Part shown: piece by piece, positions 9,270-17,540 of the stretch | How the letters are laid out: each line of letters starts with the position of its first letter | Position numbering within the stretch: position 1 is the stretch's first letter | Origin: VXNF01 sp964291305 | GTDB taxonomy: Bacteria > Actinomycetota > Acidimicrobiia > Acidimicrobiales > CATQHL01 | Direction: 5' to 3' | Assembly: GCA_964291305.2 (NCBI GenBank) | Contig: OZ219783.1 | Coordinates: 2,327,589 to 2,391,588 of the forward strand | Length of the DNA stretch: 64,000 nt | Translations under genes and position numbers: made by a program | The notes under the pieces: generated by a model | Seen by the model: the letters and a program-made list of their open reading frames with translations, nothing else | Told to the model about the DNA's origin: nothing | The model's database searches: none

Positions 9270-10136
9270 TTAGGGCCGACCAACGGTGGTACCGAGGTTG
9301 TCGATCAGGCGGGCAGCACCCAGGTGGGCAGCCACCAGTAGCCGCAACTGGCCAGCTAACGGCTCCACCGGCGCCAGCGTGGCAGCGTCCACAACGCAGG
9401 CGTAATCCACCTGGCCGACTAAGAGTTCGCCAGCCAGCACCTCGTCCATTTCCGCTTCTACCACATCGGCGCGGCGCTCACCTCCGGCGATCAGCGCGGC
9501 ACCGGTCCGCAACGCCCTATGTAATACGGGGGCCGCGGTCCGCTCGGCGGGGCTGAGGTAGGAGTTGCGACTCGATAGCGCCAAGCCGTCGGGCTGACGC
9601 ACTGTGGCACAACCCACCACCTCTACGGGTAGCGAGAGGTCAGTCGCCAGGCGCCGCACCACCGCTAGCTGCTGCCAGTCCTTCTCGCCAAAGTAAGCCC
9701 GACAAGCTCCGGCGATGGCGAACAGCTTGGCCACCACCACTGCTACCCCGGAAAGGTGCCCAGGGCGGAAACGCCCTTCCAACTCCGCTGAAAGGCTGCC
9801 AAAGTCCAGCGAGACGGCCGCCGGCTGCGGATACATCTCGGCGACGCTGGGAGCGAACACCGCCGCGGCCCCCTCGGCGGCGCAGCACTCCAGGTCGCGC
9901 TCCAATCTTTGGGGGTAGGCCGCTAGATCTTCGCCGGCGCCGAACTGCAGCGGGTTCACGAAGATAGAAACCAGCGTCACACCGGTCTCGGCCAGCGATC
10001 GTCGCAGCAGGCTGATATGCCCGTCGTGCAACGCCCCCATGGTGGGGACCAAGCCCACCACTTGGCCGCGGGCGCGTGCCGCCTCGCAGAACGCCCGTGC
10101 GGCGGCCACGGTTTGGAGCAGGCTGACTTCGCCCAA
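9270..10136 (-). CDS. panC: Pantothenate synthetase
   Basis: A 288-residue ATP-dependent ligase joining pantoate and beta-alanine. The nucleotidyltransferase signature is complete: VGLVPTMGALHDGHISLLR holds the HxGH-type ATP site, then VSIFVNPLQFG and the typical YPQRLERDLE. YFGEKDWQQLAVVRRL and the KMSKS-like LSSRNSYLSPAER follow. The reading frame begins with TTG at 10136, a rare start; no ATG or GTG lies closer to the conserved core, so I kept it. The folK stop is nine bases upstream, implying one operon for folate and pantothenate synthesis. Confidence 0.94.
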   Translation of the reverse strand: MGEVSLLQTVAAARAFCEAARARGQVVGLVPTMGALHDGHISLLRRSLAETGVTLVSIFVNPLQFGAGEDLAAYPQRLERDLECCAAEGAAAVFAPSVAEMYPQPAAVSLDFGSLSAELEGRFRPGHLSGVAVVVAKLFAIAGACRAYFGEKDWQQLAVVRRLATDLSLPVEVVGCATVRQPDGLALSSRNSYLSPAERTAAPVLHRALRTGAALIAGGERRADVVEAEMDEVLAGELLVGQVDYACVVDAATLAPVEPLAGQLRLLVAAHLGAARLIDNLGTTVGRP

Positions 10137-10145
10137 CGACCAGTT

Positions 10146-10601
10146 TTAGGCGCCGCTTAGCTCGCCGGCAGGTCGCACCCCGCAGGCGCGGCCGACAGTC
10201 CAGCCCGCTGCCAGTTCAGGGGCCAGGTCTCCGAGGGGAACCATCACGAAACCTCGCTCATGCATGCGGGGGTGCGGCACGTGGAGGTCTGGCTCGTCGA
10301 CGGTCTCGCCCTCCACCCAGATCACGTCCACGTCCAGGGTGCGCGGCCCCCAGCGGACCCGCCGCTGCCGCCCGGCGGCGGCCTCCAACTCAAACGCCAA
10401 CTTCAAGAGCTCACGGGCAGATCGCTCGGTGCAAAGCTCCACCACCAGGTTGAGGTAAGGACCCTGCTGGGGGCCGCCCACCGGGTCGGTCTCGTAGATC
10501 GGTGAGATCGCCACCACGTCTTCTAGCGCTACGACGGCCGACCGCAGCAAGGCTCGCCGATCGCCCAGGTTGGAGCCCATAGCCAGAAAGGCCCGCTTCA
10601 C
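10146..10601 (-). CDS. folK: HPPK: 6-hydroxymethyl-7,8-dihydropterin pyrophosphokinase
   Basis: A 151-residue folate enzyme that pyrophosphorylates 6-hydroxymethyl-dihydropterin. Seen are the N-terminal FLAMGSNLGDRRALLRSAV, the substrate loop VGGPQQGPYLNLVVEL, the diagnostic RWGPRTLDVDVIW with its two metal-binding aspartates, and HPRMHERGFVMVPLGDLAP. The GTG start at 10601 overlaps the stop of the preceding gene by four bases (GTGA). The folP-like gene two genes upstream lacks catalytic residues, so this enzyme's usual partner may be elsewhere. Confidence 0.94.
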   Translation of the reverse strand: MKRAFLAMGSNLGDRRALLRSAVVALEDVVAISPIYETDPVGGPQQGPYLNLVVELCTERSARELLKLAFELEAAAGRQRRVRWGPRTLDVDVIWVEGETVDEPDLHVPHPRMHERGFVMVPLGDLAPELAAGWTVGRACGVRPAGELSGA

Positions 10602-11212
10602 CGGTCCCCGATCTGCCGGACAGGCTTAGCTGGAGGTATATCTACCTTGGGGCCAAGTTCGCCCGATCCGCTAGGAGTGCTGCCGGGATCGTCACCCGCT
10701 ACAAGCCCACTCCGGGTGATGCCGGCGGCAGCGAAAGCCGTAACCGTCTCTCGGCCATGCTGGCCGATGGGGCGACGCAGCAGCCGTTCGGTGGCGTGCA
10801 GCGCCGAGGGCACATCACCGCAGCGGCCTAGCCAAAGCAGGTACGAGGCGAGGAAGCCTGCCAGAATGTCGTCGATCCGCTCGTGGTGCAACAACAGCCG
10901 CTCGCCTGCTTCAACCCGGAGTGTGATCGGCTCGAAGGCGGCTACCAGCGAACCGGCCTTGGGTGCCTCACCGATCGGCAAATGGATATACGGCATCTGC
11001 AACTCGTCGTAGCTGTGGAGGTTGTGCGGGCCGGTCAACAACGACACGACGAAGTCGAAGTCTTGGCGTCGGATCCAGATGATCTCCTCGTTACGACGCA
11101 CTGCTCGGTGGTTGGCGCCGTGACCGCCGGGGCGTTCGCAGATGGCGAGTATGTCCTTAATCACCCAGATGAGGTTTTTAGGCTCAATCCCGTCTGCCCA
11201 GCGCCCTCTCAT
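10598..11212 (-). CDS. Dual-specificity-phosphatase-like protein lacking the catalytic Cys and Arg
   Basis: A 204-residue protein between folK and the folP-like gene. Its layout follows small tyrosine/dual-specificity phosphatases: LIWVIKDILAICERPGG (residues 14-30), FDFVVSLLTGPHNLHSYDEL (52-71), YIHLPIGEAP, and LLLHHERIDDILAGFLASYLL (106-126), where active members have V-H-C-x5-R. Here the Cys position is His110 and the Arg position is Ile116, so phosphatase chemistry looks impossible. It may bind a phosphoprotein or nucleotide, or be a regulator. The last 35 residues are Gly/Pro/Ser-rich. Its stop overlaps folK (GTGA) and its start is 13 bases after the folP-like stop, so it is an operon member. 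The family match is by pattern only. Confidence 0.6.
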   Translation of the reverse strand: MRGRWADGIEPKNLIWVIKDILAICERPGGHGANHRAVRRNEEIIWIRRQDFDFVVSLLTGPHNLHSYDELQMPYIHLPIGEAPKAGSLVAAFEPITLRVEAGERLLLHHERIDDILAGFLASYLLWLGRCGDVPSALHATERLLRRPIGQHGRETVTAFAAAGITRSGLVAGDDPGSTPSGSGELGPKVDIPPAKPVRQIGDR

Positions 11213-11225
11213 CGCCGGTGCCCCT

Positions 11226-12062
11226 TCATGGCATCCCCAAGGGTTGTTTGGTGCCGACGATGCGGGCGGCCTGCACCGTGGCAGCCATGTGCTGGGCGCG
11301 CAGGATCGCCGCCCCAGCCAGCATCGCCCAAACCGCTACCACCAGCGAACCTTCGAGATGCTCGTCACTCGGCTGCGGCTCGACACTTTGCTGAGTGTCA
11401 GCAGCATCGTGCAACTCCTGAATTAGACGCCCGTCAGCGACGCCGATCACTAGCGGGTAGCCGAGCGCGCTCAACTGACTCAGTCCGCCCAGTAAGTCCA
11501 GATCCTCAGTAATGCCGCGTCCAGTGCCGATCCCAGGATCCAGATAAATCTCTCTCACCCCGGCGGCTTGAGCTGCCTCCGCTCGGGCCATCAGCGACTC
11601 CAACACAACTTGGACGCTATGAGTCTCTTCGGCTGGCTCCGCCGCCAGAGCTGTTGTAACAGCATGTACCGCCACCCAGCCGACGCCCGCCTCCGCCGCC
11701 AGGGAGGCCAGCGACCCACAGCCGTTCGTTGCAGACGGCAGAGGAAGGTACGGTGAATGGTCCACGATCAGAGTGGCACCAGCGGCAACAGCAGCGCTGG
11801 CTGGTGCCAAAGAGCCACAGGCAACGGCCACACGGACCTCATCAGACAACGCGGAAACGACCTCCGCCACACGCTTAGCCGCCATCGGAGTATTGGCGGC
11901 AGGTAACTCCAAGTTGGACGGTTCACAGCAGATTTCGACGATGTCCGCCCCCTCGGAGATCAGCCTACGGCCGCGGGCAACAGCCGCAAGAACAGAGGAA
12001 CCGCTGCTGTCGGCAACCGCGTCGGCCGTAAGGCGGAGCACGCCCATGACCTTCGTCTCCAT
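11226..12062 (-). CDS. Dihydropteroate-synthase-like protein with degenerate active site
   Basis: A 278-residue TIM-barrel protein related to DHPS (FolP). MGVLRLTADAVADSS (6-20), GADIVEICCEPSN (38-50), EIYLDPGIGTGRGITEDLDLL (171-191), GYPLVIGVADGRLI (201-214) and ILRAQHMAATVQAARI line up with the family blocks. Key residues are lost: the pterin-site Asn of MGVLNVTPDSF is Arg10, the GGESTR loop is CCEPSN and lacks the Arg, SRK is ADG at 209-211, and the RAHD-type motif is RAQH. It therefore probably does not make dihydropteroate, similar to mycobacterial FolP2, a paralogue reported to lack this activity. Its place beside folK argues for a role near folates, but none is shown. Confidence 0.7.
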   Translation of the reverse strand: METKVMGVLRLTADAVADSSGSSVLAAVARGRRLISEGADIVEICCEPSNLELPAANTPMAAKRVAEVVSALSDEVRVAVACGSLAPASAAVAAGATLIVDHSPYLPLPSATNGCGSLASLAAEAGVGWVAVHAVTTALAAEPAEETHSVQVVLESLMARAEAAQAAGVREIYLDPGIGTGRGITEDLDLLGGLSQLSALGYPLVIGVADGRLIQELHDAADTQQSVEPQPSDEHLEGSLVVAVWAMLAGAAILRAQHMAATVQAARIVGTKQPLGMP

Positions 12063-12182
12063 ATTCGGACCGAATCCGTCTCGACTTATTTGGCAACTTA
12101 TTCTGGCCTCAGGCTACCGCCTTATGCCCGTCGGTCAGCCCGCGGACGCCAAGCAGCTATCCCAAGGACTTATGCCGTGGTG

Positions 12183-12758
12183 CTAAGCCATGGTGTGATC
12201 AAAAACGCAGATGTTCGGCAGGTTGCGGTAGCGCTCGGCGAAGTCCAAGCCGTAACCGATCACGAATTCCGACGGCACCTCGAAGCCCACGTAACGAAGG
12301 TCCGCTGCGCTGGGCCGGCTGCCTTCGCGTACCAGCAGGGCACAGACCTCCAGCGACGCCGGCGAACGGGCCAGCAGCAGATCACGCACGTAGGCCAGCG
12401 TGAGGCCGCTGTCCACGATGTCCTCCACCAGCAGCACGTCCCGGCCAGCTAGGTCTACGTCGAGATCTTTGAGGATTCGTACCACGCCGCTGGTCTGGGT
12501 GGAGTCCCCATAGGAGGACACAGCCATGAAGTCCAACTCCACTGGCAGTTGGATCTGGCGGATCAGGTCGCTCATAAACATGAACGCCCCCTTCAGCACT
12601 CCCACGAGCAGAGGTTGACGCCCGGAGTAGTCGTCGGTGATCTGCTTACCCAGTTGGGCGATGCGCCGTTGTAGCGCCTCGGCCCCAATCAGCTCGGATC
12701 CGGGATAGGAACTGTGGCCGTTGCCAGATGCGTCGTCGGCGAACGCTGTGGAGTTCAT
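12183..12758 (-). CDS. hpt: Hypoxanthine phosphoribosyltransferase
   Basis: A 191-residue purine salvage enzyme forming IMP or GMP from the free base and PRPP. The PRPP-binding loop VLLVEDIVDSGLTLAYVRDLL is clear, and LVGVLKGAFMFMSDLIRQI and LDFMAVSSYGDSTQTSGVVRI are typical of bacterial Hpt. The start overlaps the tilS stop by four bases (ATGA). The tilS-hpt pair, with a DUF2342 gene before it, is the order known from Mycobacterium and other Actinobacteria. Confidence 0.95.
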   Translation of the reverse strand: MNSTAFADDASGNGHSSYPGSELIGAEALQRRIAQLGKQITDDYSGRQPLLVGVLKGAFMFMSDLIRQIQLPVELDFMAVSSYGDSTQTSGVVRILKDLDVDLAGRDVLLVEDIVDSGLTLAYVRDLLLARSPASLEVCALLVREGSRPSAADLRYVGFEVPSEFVIGYGLDFAERYRNLPNICVFDHTMA

Positions 12759-13732
12759 GGCCGGTCAGTCTGGCAGACCCCGGCAGCGCTCGCAGGCTCT
12801 TCCAGCATCAGCCGCCCGGCGCTGCGACGCACCCGCCAGCCGCGGCCTACTTCGGTAGCCCTAGCCTCACCCAGTGCCACCGCTAGTGCCCGGTCGACCG
12901 CCGCTCTATCGGGGGGATGCTGCTCACCGCCAATGCCGATAGCGCCTCGGCCCTCAGTAATCCAGCGGCGCAGCGCCCAGCGGGCCAGCGCCCGGGGTGC
13001 CGCCGCCAGAGCGGCACAGTCGCGGGGGTCCAAGTCCCGGGCCGCGGCGTCGAGCGCTTCGGTGGCCTCGCGGGCCAGGTCGCCGTGGCGGCACAGCAGC
13101 GGTGTGACATCCCGCTCGAAGATCTCCGCCAACAGCGGCAACGCCTCGTGGCGCACCCGGTTGCGGCGGATCGTTGGATCATTGTTCGACTCGTCGAGGA
13201 CTGGAGAAAGTCCCCCCAGCCGGCAAACCTCCACGGTGTCGGCTCGTCGCAGGCTCAACAGCGGGCGGCGGGGCTCGGGCGCCATGGCCGCCACGCCGCT
13301 TAGGCCAGCCCCGCGCAGCAGGTTCAACAGAACGGTCTCGGCGCGGTCGTCGGCGGTGTGGCCCAGTAGCGCGCCGGCGGGTAACGCTTGGTAGCGAGCG
13401 CTGCGAGCTCTTGCCTCCAGGTTGGGGCCCGGGGCCAGGTTCACGGTCTCGGCACGGAATCCGGCGCCGACAGCGGCTGCGGTGGCAGCTACAACGGCAG
13501 CTTCGTCAGCCGAGTCCTCCCGAAGGCCGTGATCTACATGCACGGCGGTCACCTCCAAACCGGCGGCAGTGGCTAGCACCAGCAGCGCCAGAGAGTCGGG
13601 CCCACCAGACACGGCGCAGCTCACTTGAGTGCCAGTCGCCGGGAAGTTGCAGCGAGCCAGGTACGGGGCGAAAGCTCCGGCTGCTAAGGCGCTGGGCAGC
13701 AAGTCTGCAGCGGAGTCTGCGCCGGTCGGCAA
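12755..13732 (-). CDS. tilS: tRNA(Ile)-lysidine synthetase
   Basis: An N-type ATP pyrophosphatase that converts C34 of the AUA-reading tRNA-Ile to lysidine. The PP-loop VSGGPDSLALLVLA, VTAVHVDHGLREDS and GHTADDRAETVLLNLLRGAGLSGVAAM are family signatures; the C-terminal part is short, as in actinobacteria. The frame is open from an ATG at 13837, but that would overlap the preceding gene by 91 bases. I place the start at TTG 13732, 15 bases after that gene's stop; this choice is uncertain. The stop overlaps hpt. Confidence 0.9.
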   Translation of the reverse strand: MPTGADSAADLLPSALAAGAFAPYLARCNFPATGTQVSCAVSGGPDSLALLVLATAAGLEVTAVHVDHGLREDSADEAAVVAATAAAVGAGFRAETVNLAPGPNLEARARSARYQALPAGALLGHTADDRAETVLLNLLRGAGLSGVAAMAPEPRRPLLSLRRADTVEVCRLGGLSPVLDESNNDPTIRRNRVRHEALPLLAEIFERDVTPLLCRHGDLAREATEALDAAARDLDPRDCAALAAAPRALARWALRRWITEGRGAIGIGGEQHPPDRAAVDRALAVALGEARATEVGRGWRVRRSAGRLMLEEPASAAGVCQTDRP

Positions 13733-13746
13733 CCCGGCGGGCGCAG

Positions 13747-14820
13747 TCAGGCCGCCGCGCGGGCGTTCATCCGGTCGACCCACAGCTTCGGAGATCTGAT
13801 CTCGCCCATGCTGGGGAGACAGTCCGGCGACTCCCAAGCCCGATCCACAAACGCCGTACCTTCCAGGCGCTCGACAGAGGCAATAAAAGCCTCCCCCGCC
13901 TGATACTGGTAGAGCTTGGCCTCAATCCCCACCAGGCGTTGCAGCAGCTTGGACAGCCCGCGGGCAGAGGATCGCCGAGCCCGCAGCACCCGGCCGAACC
14001 GGTCGGACTCTGCTAAGCGATCAGCACCGGCCCGGTCCATAGTCACGTCACCATGGCCCTCTAGCAGGCTCATCATCCCCGACAGCTTGTCGAGCACACC
14101 CCGCTGGGATTCCGGCGCCAGCAGAGCCGTCAAGCCGCCCTGGCGGAGGGGATCCTCACCGTTGCGGCGGGACTCCATGAGTCGGCGGGCCACCTCCATC
14201 ATGCGGCCGGGATCGGGGTCTACTACGTCTAGCGCTTCATCCACCAGGCCCAAGAAGTGCGGGCGTAGCCACGGAATGCCCATGAACTGGGCTCGGTGCG
14301 TGGTCTCGTGAAGCGCCAGCCAGAGGCGGAAATCTCGGCTGGGGAAGCCGTGGCGGCGTTCTAGGACCGCCACGTTAGGGCCTACGTAGTACACCATGTC
14401 CTGGTCGTCTGGCTTGTCGTCCTCGATGATCAGCAGGTCGTACTGGCCGAGCACCCGGGTAGACATCCAGCCCAGCAGCGCCCCCACCTCGGCGCCACTC
14501 ATCATTCGGGTGATCTCGTGCATGGGGCCGGACTCGTCGACCGCTTCGGCCATACGGTCGGTTAGAGGGCGCAGCAGCCGCTGGAACGAGGCCACGTTGG
14601 CCCTGATCCAAGAGCGGCGATCCACCACCATGGCACGTGCCTTGCTAGCTACCTCCAGGCCGGTGGCCTCGGCGACGAGACGCTCAGCTAACTCGGTGGC
14701 CTCCGCGAAGTCTTGGCCGATAGCACGGACTGATGGCGAGCGGAGGTCGGGCTGGGTGCCGCGTTCGGCAACCTTGAAGGCGACCCGCTGGGCCAAGTTC
14801 CAGTCGACGGCTTGGCTCAC
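13747..14820 (-). CDS. DUF2342 zinc-dependent metalloprotease-like protein (F420-biosynthesis-associated family)
   Basis: A protein of about 357 residues counted from GTG 14820. That start overlaps the stop of the small membrane gene by two bases and begins just before the conserved VDWNLAQRVAFKVAERG. The zincin helix is LALHETTHRAQFMGIPWLRPHF (HExxH variant HETTH), and the glutamate of LVDEALDV downstream is the likely third ligand. The family (DUF2342, actinobacterial) often sits before tilS and hpt, as it does here. No substrate is known to me. An in-frame ATG at 14949 exists, but its extra 43 codons overlap the small membrane gene. Confidence 0.85.
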   Translation of the reverse strand: MSQAVDWNLAQRVAFKVAERGTQPDLRSPSVRAIGQDFAEATELAERLVAEATGLEVASKARAMVVDRRSWIRANVASFQRLLRPLTDRMAEAVDESGPMHEITRMMSGAEVGALLGWMSTRVLGQYDLLIIEDDKPDDQDMVYYVGPNVAVLERRHGFPSRDFRLWLALHETTHRAQFMGIPWLRPHFLGLVDEALDVVDPDPGRMMEVARRLMESRRNGEDPLRQGGLTALLAPESQRGVLDKLSGMMSLLEGHGDVTMDRAGADRLAESDRFGRVLRARRSSARGLSKLLQRLVGIEAKLYQYQAGEAFIASVERLEGTAFVDRAWESPDCLPSMGEIRSPKLWVDRMNARAAA

Positions 14821-14969
14821 TCCGGTGCCCGCTCCCTGCCCCGCGGCAGGTAGCGCGGACCATGAACCTTCTTGAAGTAGCCGGCGATTGTGGCAACAAC
14901 CGCCAGCACCGTGAGAGCCACCAGCAGGGGAGCAATCCACCAGTGCCAAACAACCGCCATCAGGGTCAT
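14817..14969 (-). CDS. Small single-pass membrane protein, 50 residues
   Basis: A short frame from ATG 14969 to TGA 14817 encodes 50 residues. It has one clear transmembrane segment (residues 5-28, VVWHWWIAPLLVALTVLAVV and following) and then a basic tail with YFKKVHGPRYLPRGR, which suggests a cytoplasmic C-terminus. It fills the gap between the RsrA-like gene and the DUF2342 gene and overlaps the GTG start of the latter by two bases, as expected for a translated operon member. I know no named family for it. The alternative, that this DNA is just the 5' part of a longer DUF2342 protein, is less likely given the match of this frame to a membrane segment and the overlap. Confidence 0.62.
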   Translation of the reverse strand: MTLMAVVWHWWIAPLLVALTVLAVVATIAGYFKKVHGPRYLPRGRERAPE

Positions 14970-14978
14970 GCCAACATC

Positions 14979-15281
14979 CTAGAGGTCGGTGACCTGGATC
15001 TGGCTAAGGTCGATGCGACCCAAGGTCTCGTCGATGCGGATACGCAGTGTTTCGGGTGCCTGTTCCCGGCAAGCCAGCGCCACGAGGCTTTGTACGTTGA
15101 GTTGAAGATCGAAGGCCTCCAGACACGGCAGGCAGCCATGAAGTTCTCGGCGCAGCGCTTCGGTCCGAGTGGGGTCGGGTATGCCTTCAGCTGCTGCTAG
15201 CAGCACCAGAGAGGCGTGTCGGCAATCGTTAGGGTTGCCAGGGCAGTCCGAGGACGAGGCGGAGAGTTCCGGACTAGTCAT
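14979..15281 (-). CDS. Zinc-binding anti-sigma factor, RsrA-like
   Basis: A 100-residue protein directly after the ECF sigma gene, as for the SigR/RsrA and SigH/RshA thiol-stress pairs. Cysteines 13, 20, 50, 53 and 71 and histidines 22 and 48 are visible. RsrA proteins use HxxxCxxC, but here the spacing is HxCxxC (His48, Cys50, Cys53), with ALACREQAPETLRIRI following as in the family. The shifted His could mean that another residue, for example His22 or Cys20, completes the zinc site. It would hold the sigma factor inactive until disulfide stress. The 12-base gap to the sigma gene supports the pair. Confidence 0.72.
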   Translation of the reverse strand: MTSPELSASSSDCPGNPNDCRHASLVLLAAAEGIPDPTRTEALRRELHGCLPCLEAFDLQLNVQSLVALACREQAPETLRIRIDETLGRIDLSQIQVTDL

Positions 15282-15293
15282 CTCTAGGCTCCA

Positions 15294-15998
15294 TCAGGCT
15301 GCGGGAGTTGCTGCTGCGAGGGCATCGTTAGTGGCATCGGACTTTCTGTTGTGGTCGGGGTGGCGGTTGTGCTCGGGGTGGCGGTTGTGCTCGGGGTGGC
15401 TTCGGGTTGCCTCCGGGTCACCGGACTGCTTTTGGTCATCGGCGACGAGCCCGTGGGTCTGTCCATACTGGTTCAACGCCTTGCGCAGCCGTTTCCTTCC
15501 CCGGTGCAGCCGACTCATGATCGTCCCGATAGGCACATCCAGAATCTCCGCAATCTCTTTGTAGGCAAAGCCCTCAACGTCGGCTAGTAGCACCGCCACA
15601 CGATAAGAGTCAGGTAGCGACTCAATAGCATGGTGTACCTCGGCAGAGGTGACCGAATCCAGCATTTCGTCTTCAGCGCTGCGGGACAGCCGAGTACCTT
15701 CGACGCCGACCACGCCGCGGTACATATAAAGGCTGTCGGTATCGCCCAAGTCCACCTCGTCGGGTCGGCGCTTGCGCCGGCGGTGCTCGTTGATGAACAG
15801 GTTGGTGAGGATACGGAACAGCCAGGCCCGCAGGTTGGTGCCCTCGGCGAAGCGGTCGAAGCCCTTATAGGCCCGAAGGTAGGTTTCCTGCACCAGGTCC
15901 TCAGCAGCAGCAGCATTGCGCGTCATACGCCGAGCGGTGCCATAGAGCTGGTCCATATAGGGCATCGCCAACTCGGCGAACTGAGCCCGATCAGCCAC
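15294..15998 (-). CDS. ECF RNA polymerase sigma factor, SigR/SigH/RpoE group
   Basis: A 234-residue group IV sigma factor. Region 2 has MPYMDQLYGTARRMTRNAAAAEDLVQETYLRAYKGFDRF with NLRAWLFRILTNLFINEHRRRKRRP, and region 4 has VHHAIESLPDSYRVAVLLADVEGFAYKEIAEIL followed by PIGTIMSRLHRGRKRLRKAL. These are hallmarks of the thiol-oxidative-stress sigma factors. After about residue 190 comes an unusual low-complexity tail that includes the 6-residue repeat HPEHNR, encoded by an 18-bp tandem repeat. The anti-sigma gene follows 12 bases later. Target promoters cannot be assigned here. Confidence 0.92.
   Translation of the reverse strand: MADRAQFAELAMPYMDQLYGTARRMTRNAAAAEDLVQETYLRAYKGFDRFAEGTNLRAWLFRILTNLFINEHRRRKRRPDEVDLGDTDSLYMYRGVVGVEGTRLSRSAEDEMLDSVTSAEVHHAIESLPDSYRVAVLLADVEGFAYKEIAEILDVPIGTIMSRLHRGRKRLRKALNQYGQTHGLVADDQKQSGDPEATRSHPEHNRHPEHNRHPDHNRKSDATNDALAAATPAA
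15349..15402. repeat. 18-bp tandem repeat, three copies, inside the sigma factor gene
   Basis: Three units at 15349-15366, 15367-15384 and 15385-15402 differ at only a few bases (core CTCGGGGTGGCGG on the plus strand). They encode the repeated hexapeptide HPEHNR/HPDHNR in the C-terminal tail of the ECF sigma factor. Confidence 0.9.
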
Positions 15999-16074
15999 AA
16001 CTCCAGCCTAGGAGCCCCCAAACCGGCTCATCCACCGAGCCAGCCAGCACCCCTTTTAAATGTAACGTGCACTT

Positions 16075-17540
16075 ATGCTGACGCGACTTGAGGTTGACGG
16101 ATTCAAGAATCTCCGCTCAGTCGCCATCGATTTTGGACCTTTCACCTGCATCGCAGGCGAGAACGGCGCCGGCAAGTCCAACGTCTTCGACGCCATCGAA
16201 TTCCTGAGCCTGCTCTCGTCGCGGACCCTCATGGAAGCCGCTCAGGAACTCCGCTCCACCCGAGACAACCGTTCTGGTGATCCGCGAGACCTTTTCTGGC
16301 TTGGAACTAGCTACGGAACCGTGGGCAGAACGGCTACCGCTAAGGGCCGCAACGGGCTACTCATCCGCCTGGCGGCCGAGATGATCGTGCCACGCGATGT
16401 GGAAGACGACTTTGGCCGCCAAGCTCGCGCCAGCATCACGTTCGTGCGCTACGAGGTGGACATCGGCTACGAGCCTGCCAGCGGACTCGAGAAGATCGGC
16501 CGATTAGTTCTAGTCCGAGAAGAACTTAAGCCGATCAGAATCGGCGAAGCACACAAGCACCTCGGGTTCAAACACTCAAAGGGAGAGTTCCGCGATCACG
16601 TAGTGACCGGGAGGCGGTCTGGAGGACCTTTCATTTCCACCCAGGAGCACGAGGGCGACCGGATGATCGTGATTCATCAAGACGCGGTGGCAGTCGCGGC
16701 AAGCCGAAGCCCGCCTCAGCCGATCGGGCTCCTACAACCGTCGTCAGCACCATCACCGGGGCTGACGATCCGACAATTCTTGCGGCGCGCCGCGAGATGC
16801 AGAGTTGGAAACAGTTGGCACTCGAACCTTCAGCACTTCGAGCGTCCGATCGTTACTCCGATCCTCGCTGGATGGCACCGAACGGCCGACACCTAGCCGC
16901 CACCCTCTACCGAATAGCTACGCGTCGGTCCGACATGGGGAGGGATCCAGACCCTGCCGGCGTGTACGCCCGGGTGGTCGCCCGACTCAGCTTGCTCACG
17001 GGCCTTGGCGTACGCGGGGTGCGAGTTGACGCCGACGACACGCGAGAGCTGATCACGCTAATGCTGGAGGAATCGAACGGAGTCGAACTGCCAGCCCGCT
17101 CGCTGTCCGAAGGCACCCTTCGCTTCCTCGCACTTGCGGTCCTAGCCGAAGACCCCGAGGCTAGAGGGGTTATCTGCATGGAAGAACCAGAGAACGGGAT
17201 TCATCCTGCCAACCTCAGCGCCATGGCTAACCTTCTAAGAGATCTCGCGTGTGATCCCTTCGACGAGCCCGGGGAGGGCAACCCGTTCCGCCAGGTGATC
17301 GCCAACACGCACTCTCCCGCGTTGGTGCAACTCCTCGAACCCGAAGATCTCCTCTTCGCAACTGCCGACATTACGCCAGGCGGAAACGGTGCGGTTGCCC
17401 GCTCTCTGCGACTAGCACCCTTGAAAGGAACCTGGCGCGACGGTCGGAGCTCGGTACCTCCCGTGACCCGAGTAGAGATTCTCCCGTACTTAACCCACCC
17501 GGTGGGCCGCCAACTCTCGCTCGACACCCTTGCAGGATGA
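16075..17540 (+). pseudogene. AAA-family ATPase gene (AAA_21/OLD-like) broken by a frameshift
   Basis: Two overlapping frames together make one ABC-type AAA ATPase. The first (from ATG 16075) has MLTRLEVDGFKNLRSVAIDF and Walker A GENGAGKSN. The second, read after about 16684, holds TVVSTITGADDPTILAARRE, the LPARSLSEGTLRFLAL signature, Walker B GVICMEEPENGIHP and the H-loop ANTHSPAL, ending at 17540. The frame changes between about 16683 and 16686: read across, IHQD continues as GGSRGKPKP only if one base is added or two removed there. It is a real mutation, a sequencing error or, least likely, programmed slippage. Such ATPases are usually paired with a nuclease-like partner in defence modules. 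The next frame starts with ATGA overlap and is itself destroyed, which favours true decay. Confidence 0.75.

Noticed and set aside
13733..13837. Longer TilS from ATG 13837
   Set aside because: It would overlap the DUF2342 gene by 91 bases and the additional residues are not TilS-like.
14821..14949. Longer DUF2342 protein from ATG 14949
   Set aside because: The extra residues are read out of frame across the small membrane gene and lack similarity to the family start.
16797..17540. Separate second ATPase gene starting at ATG 16797
   Set aside because: The same frame continues upstream to about 16684 with ATPase-like sequence and no stop, so it is the second half of the frameshifted gene.
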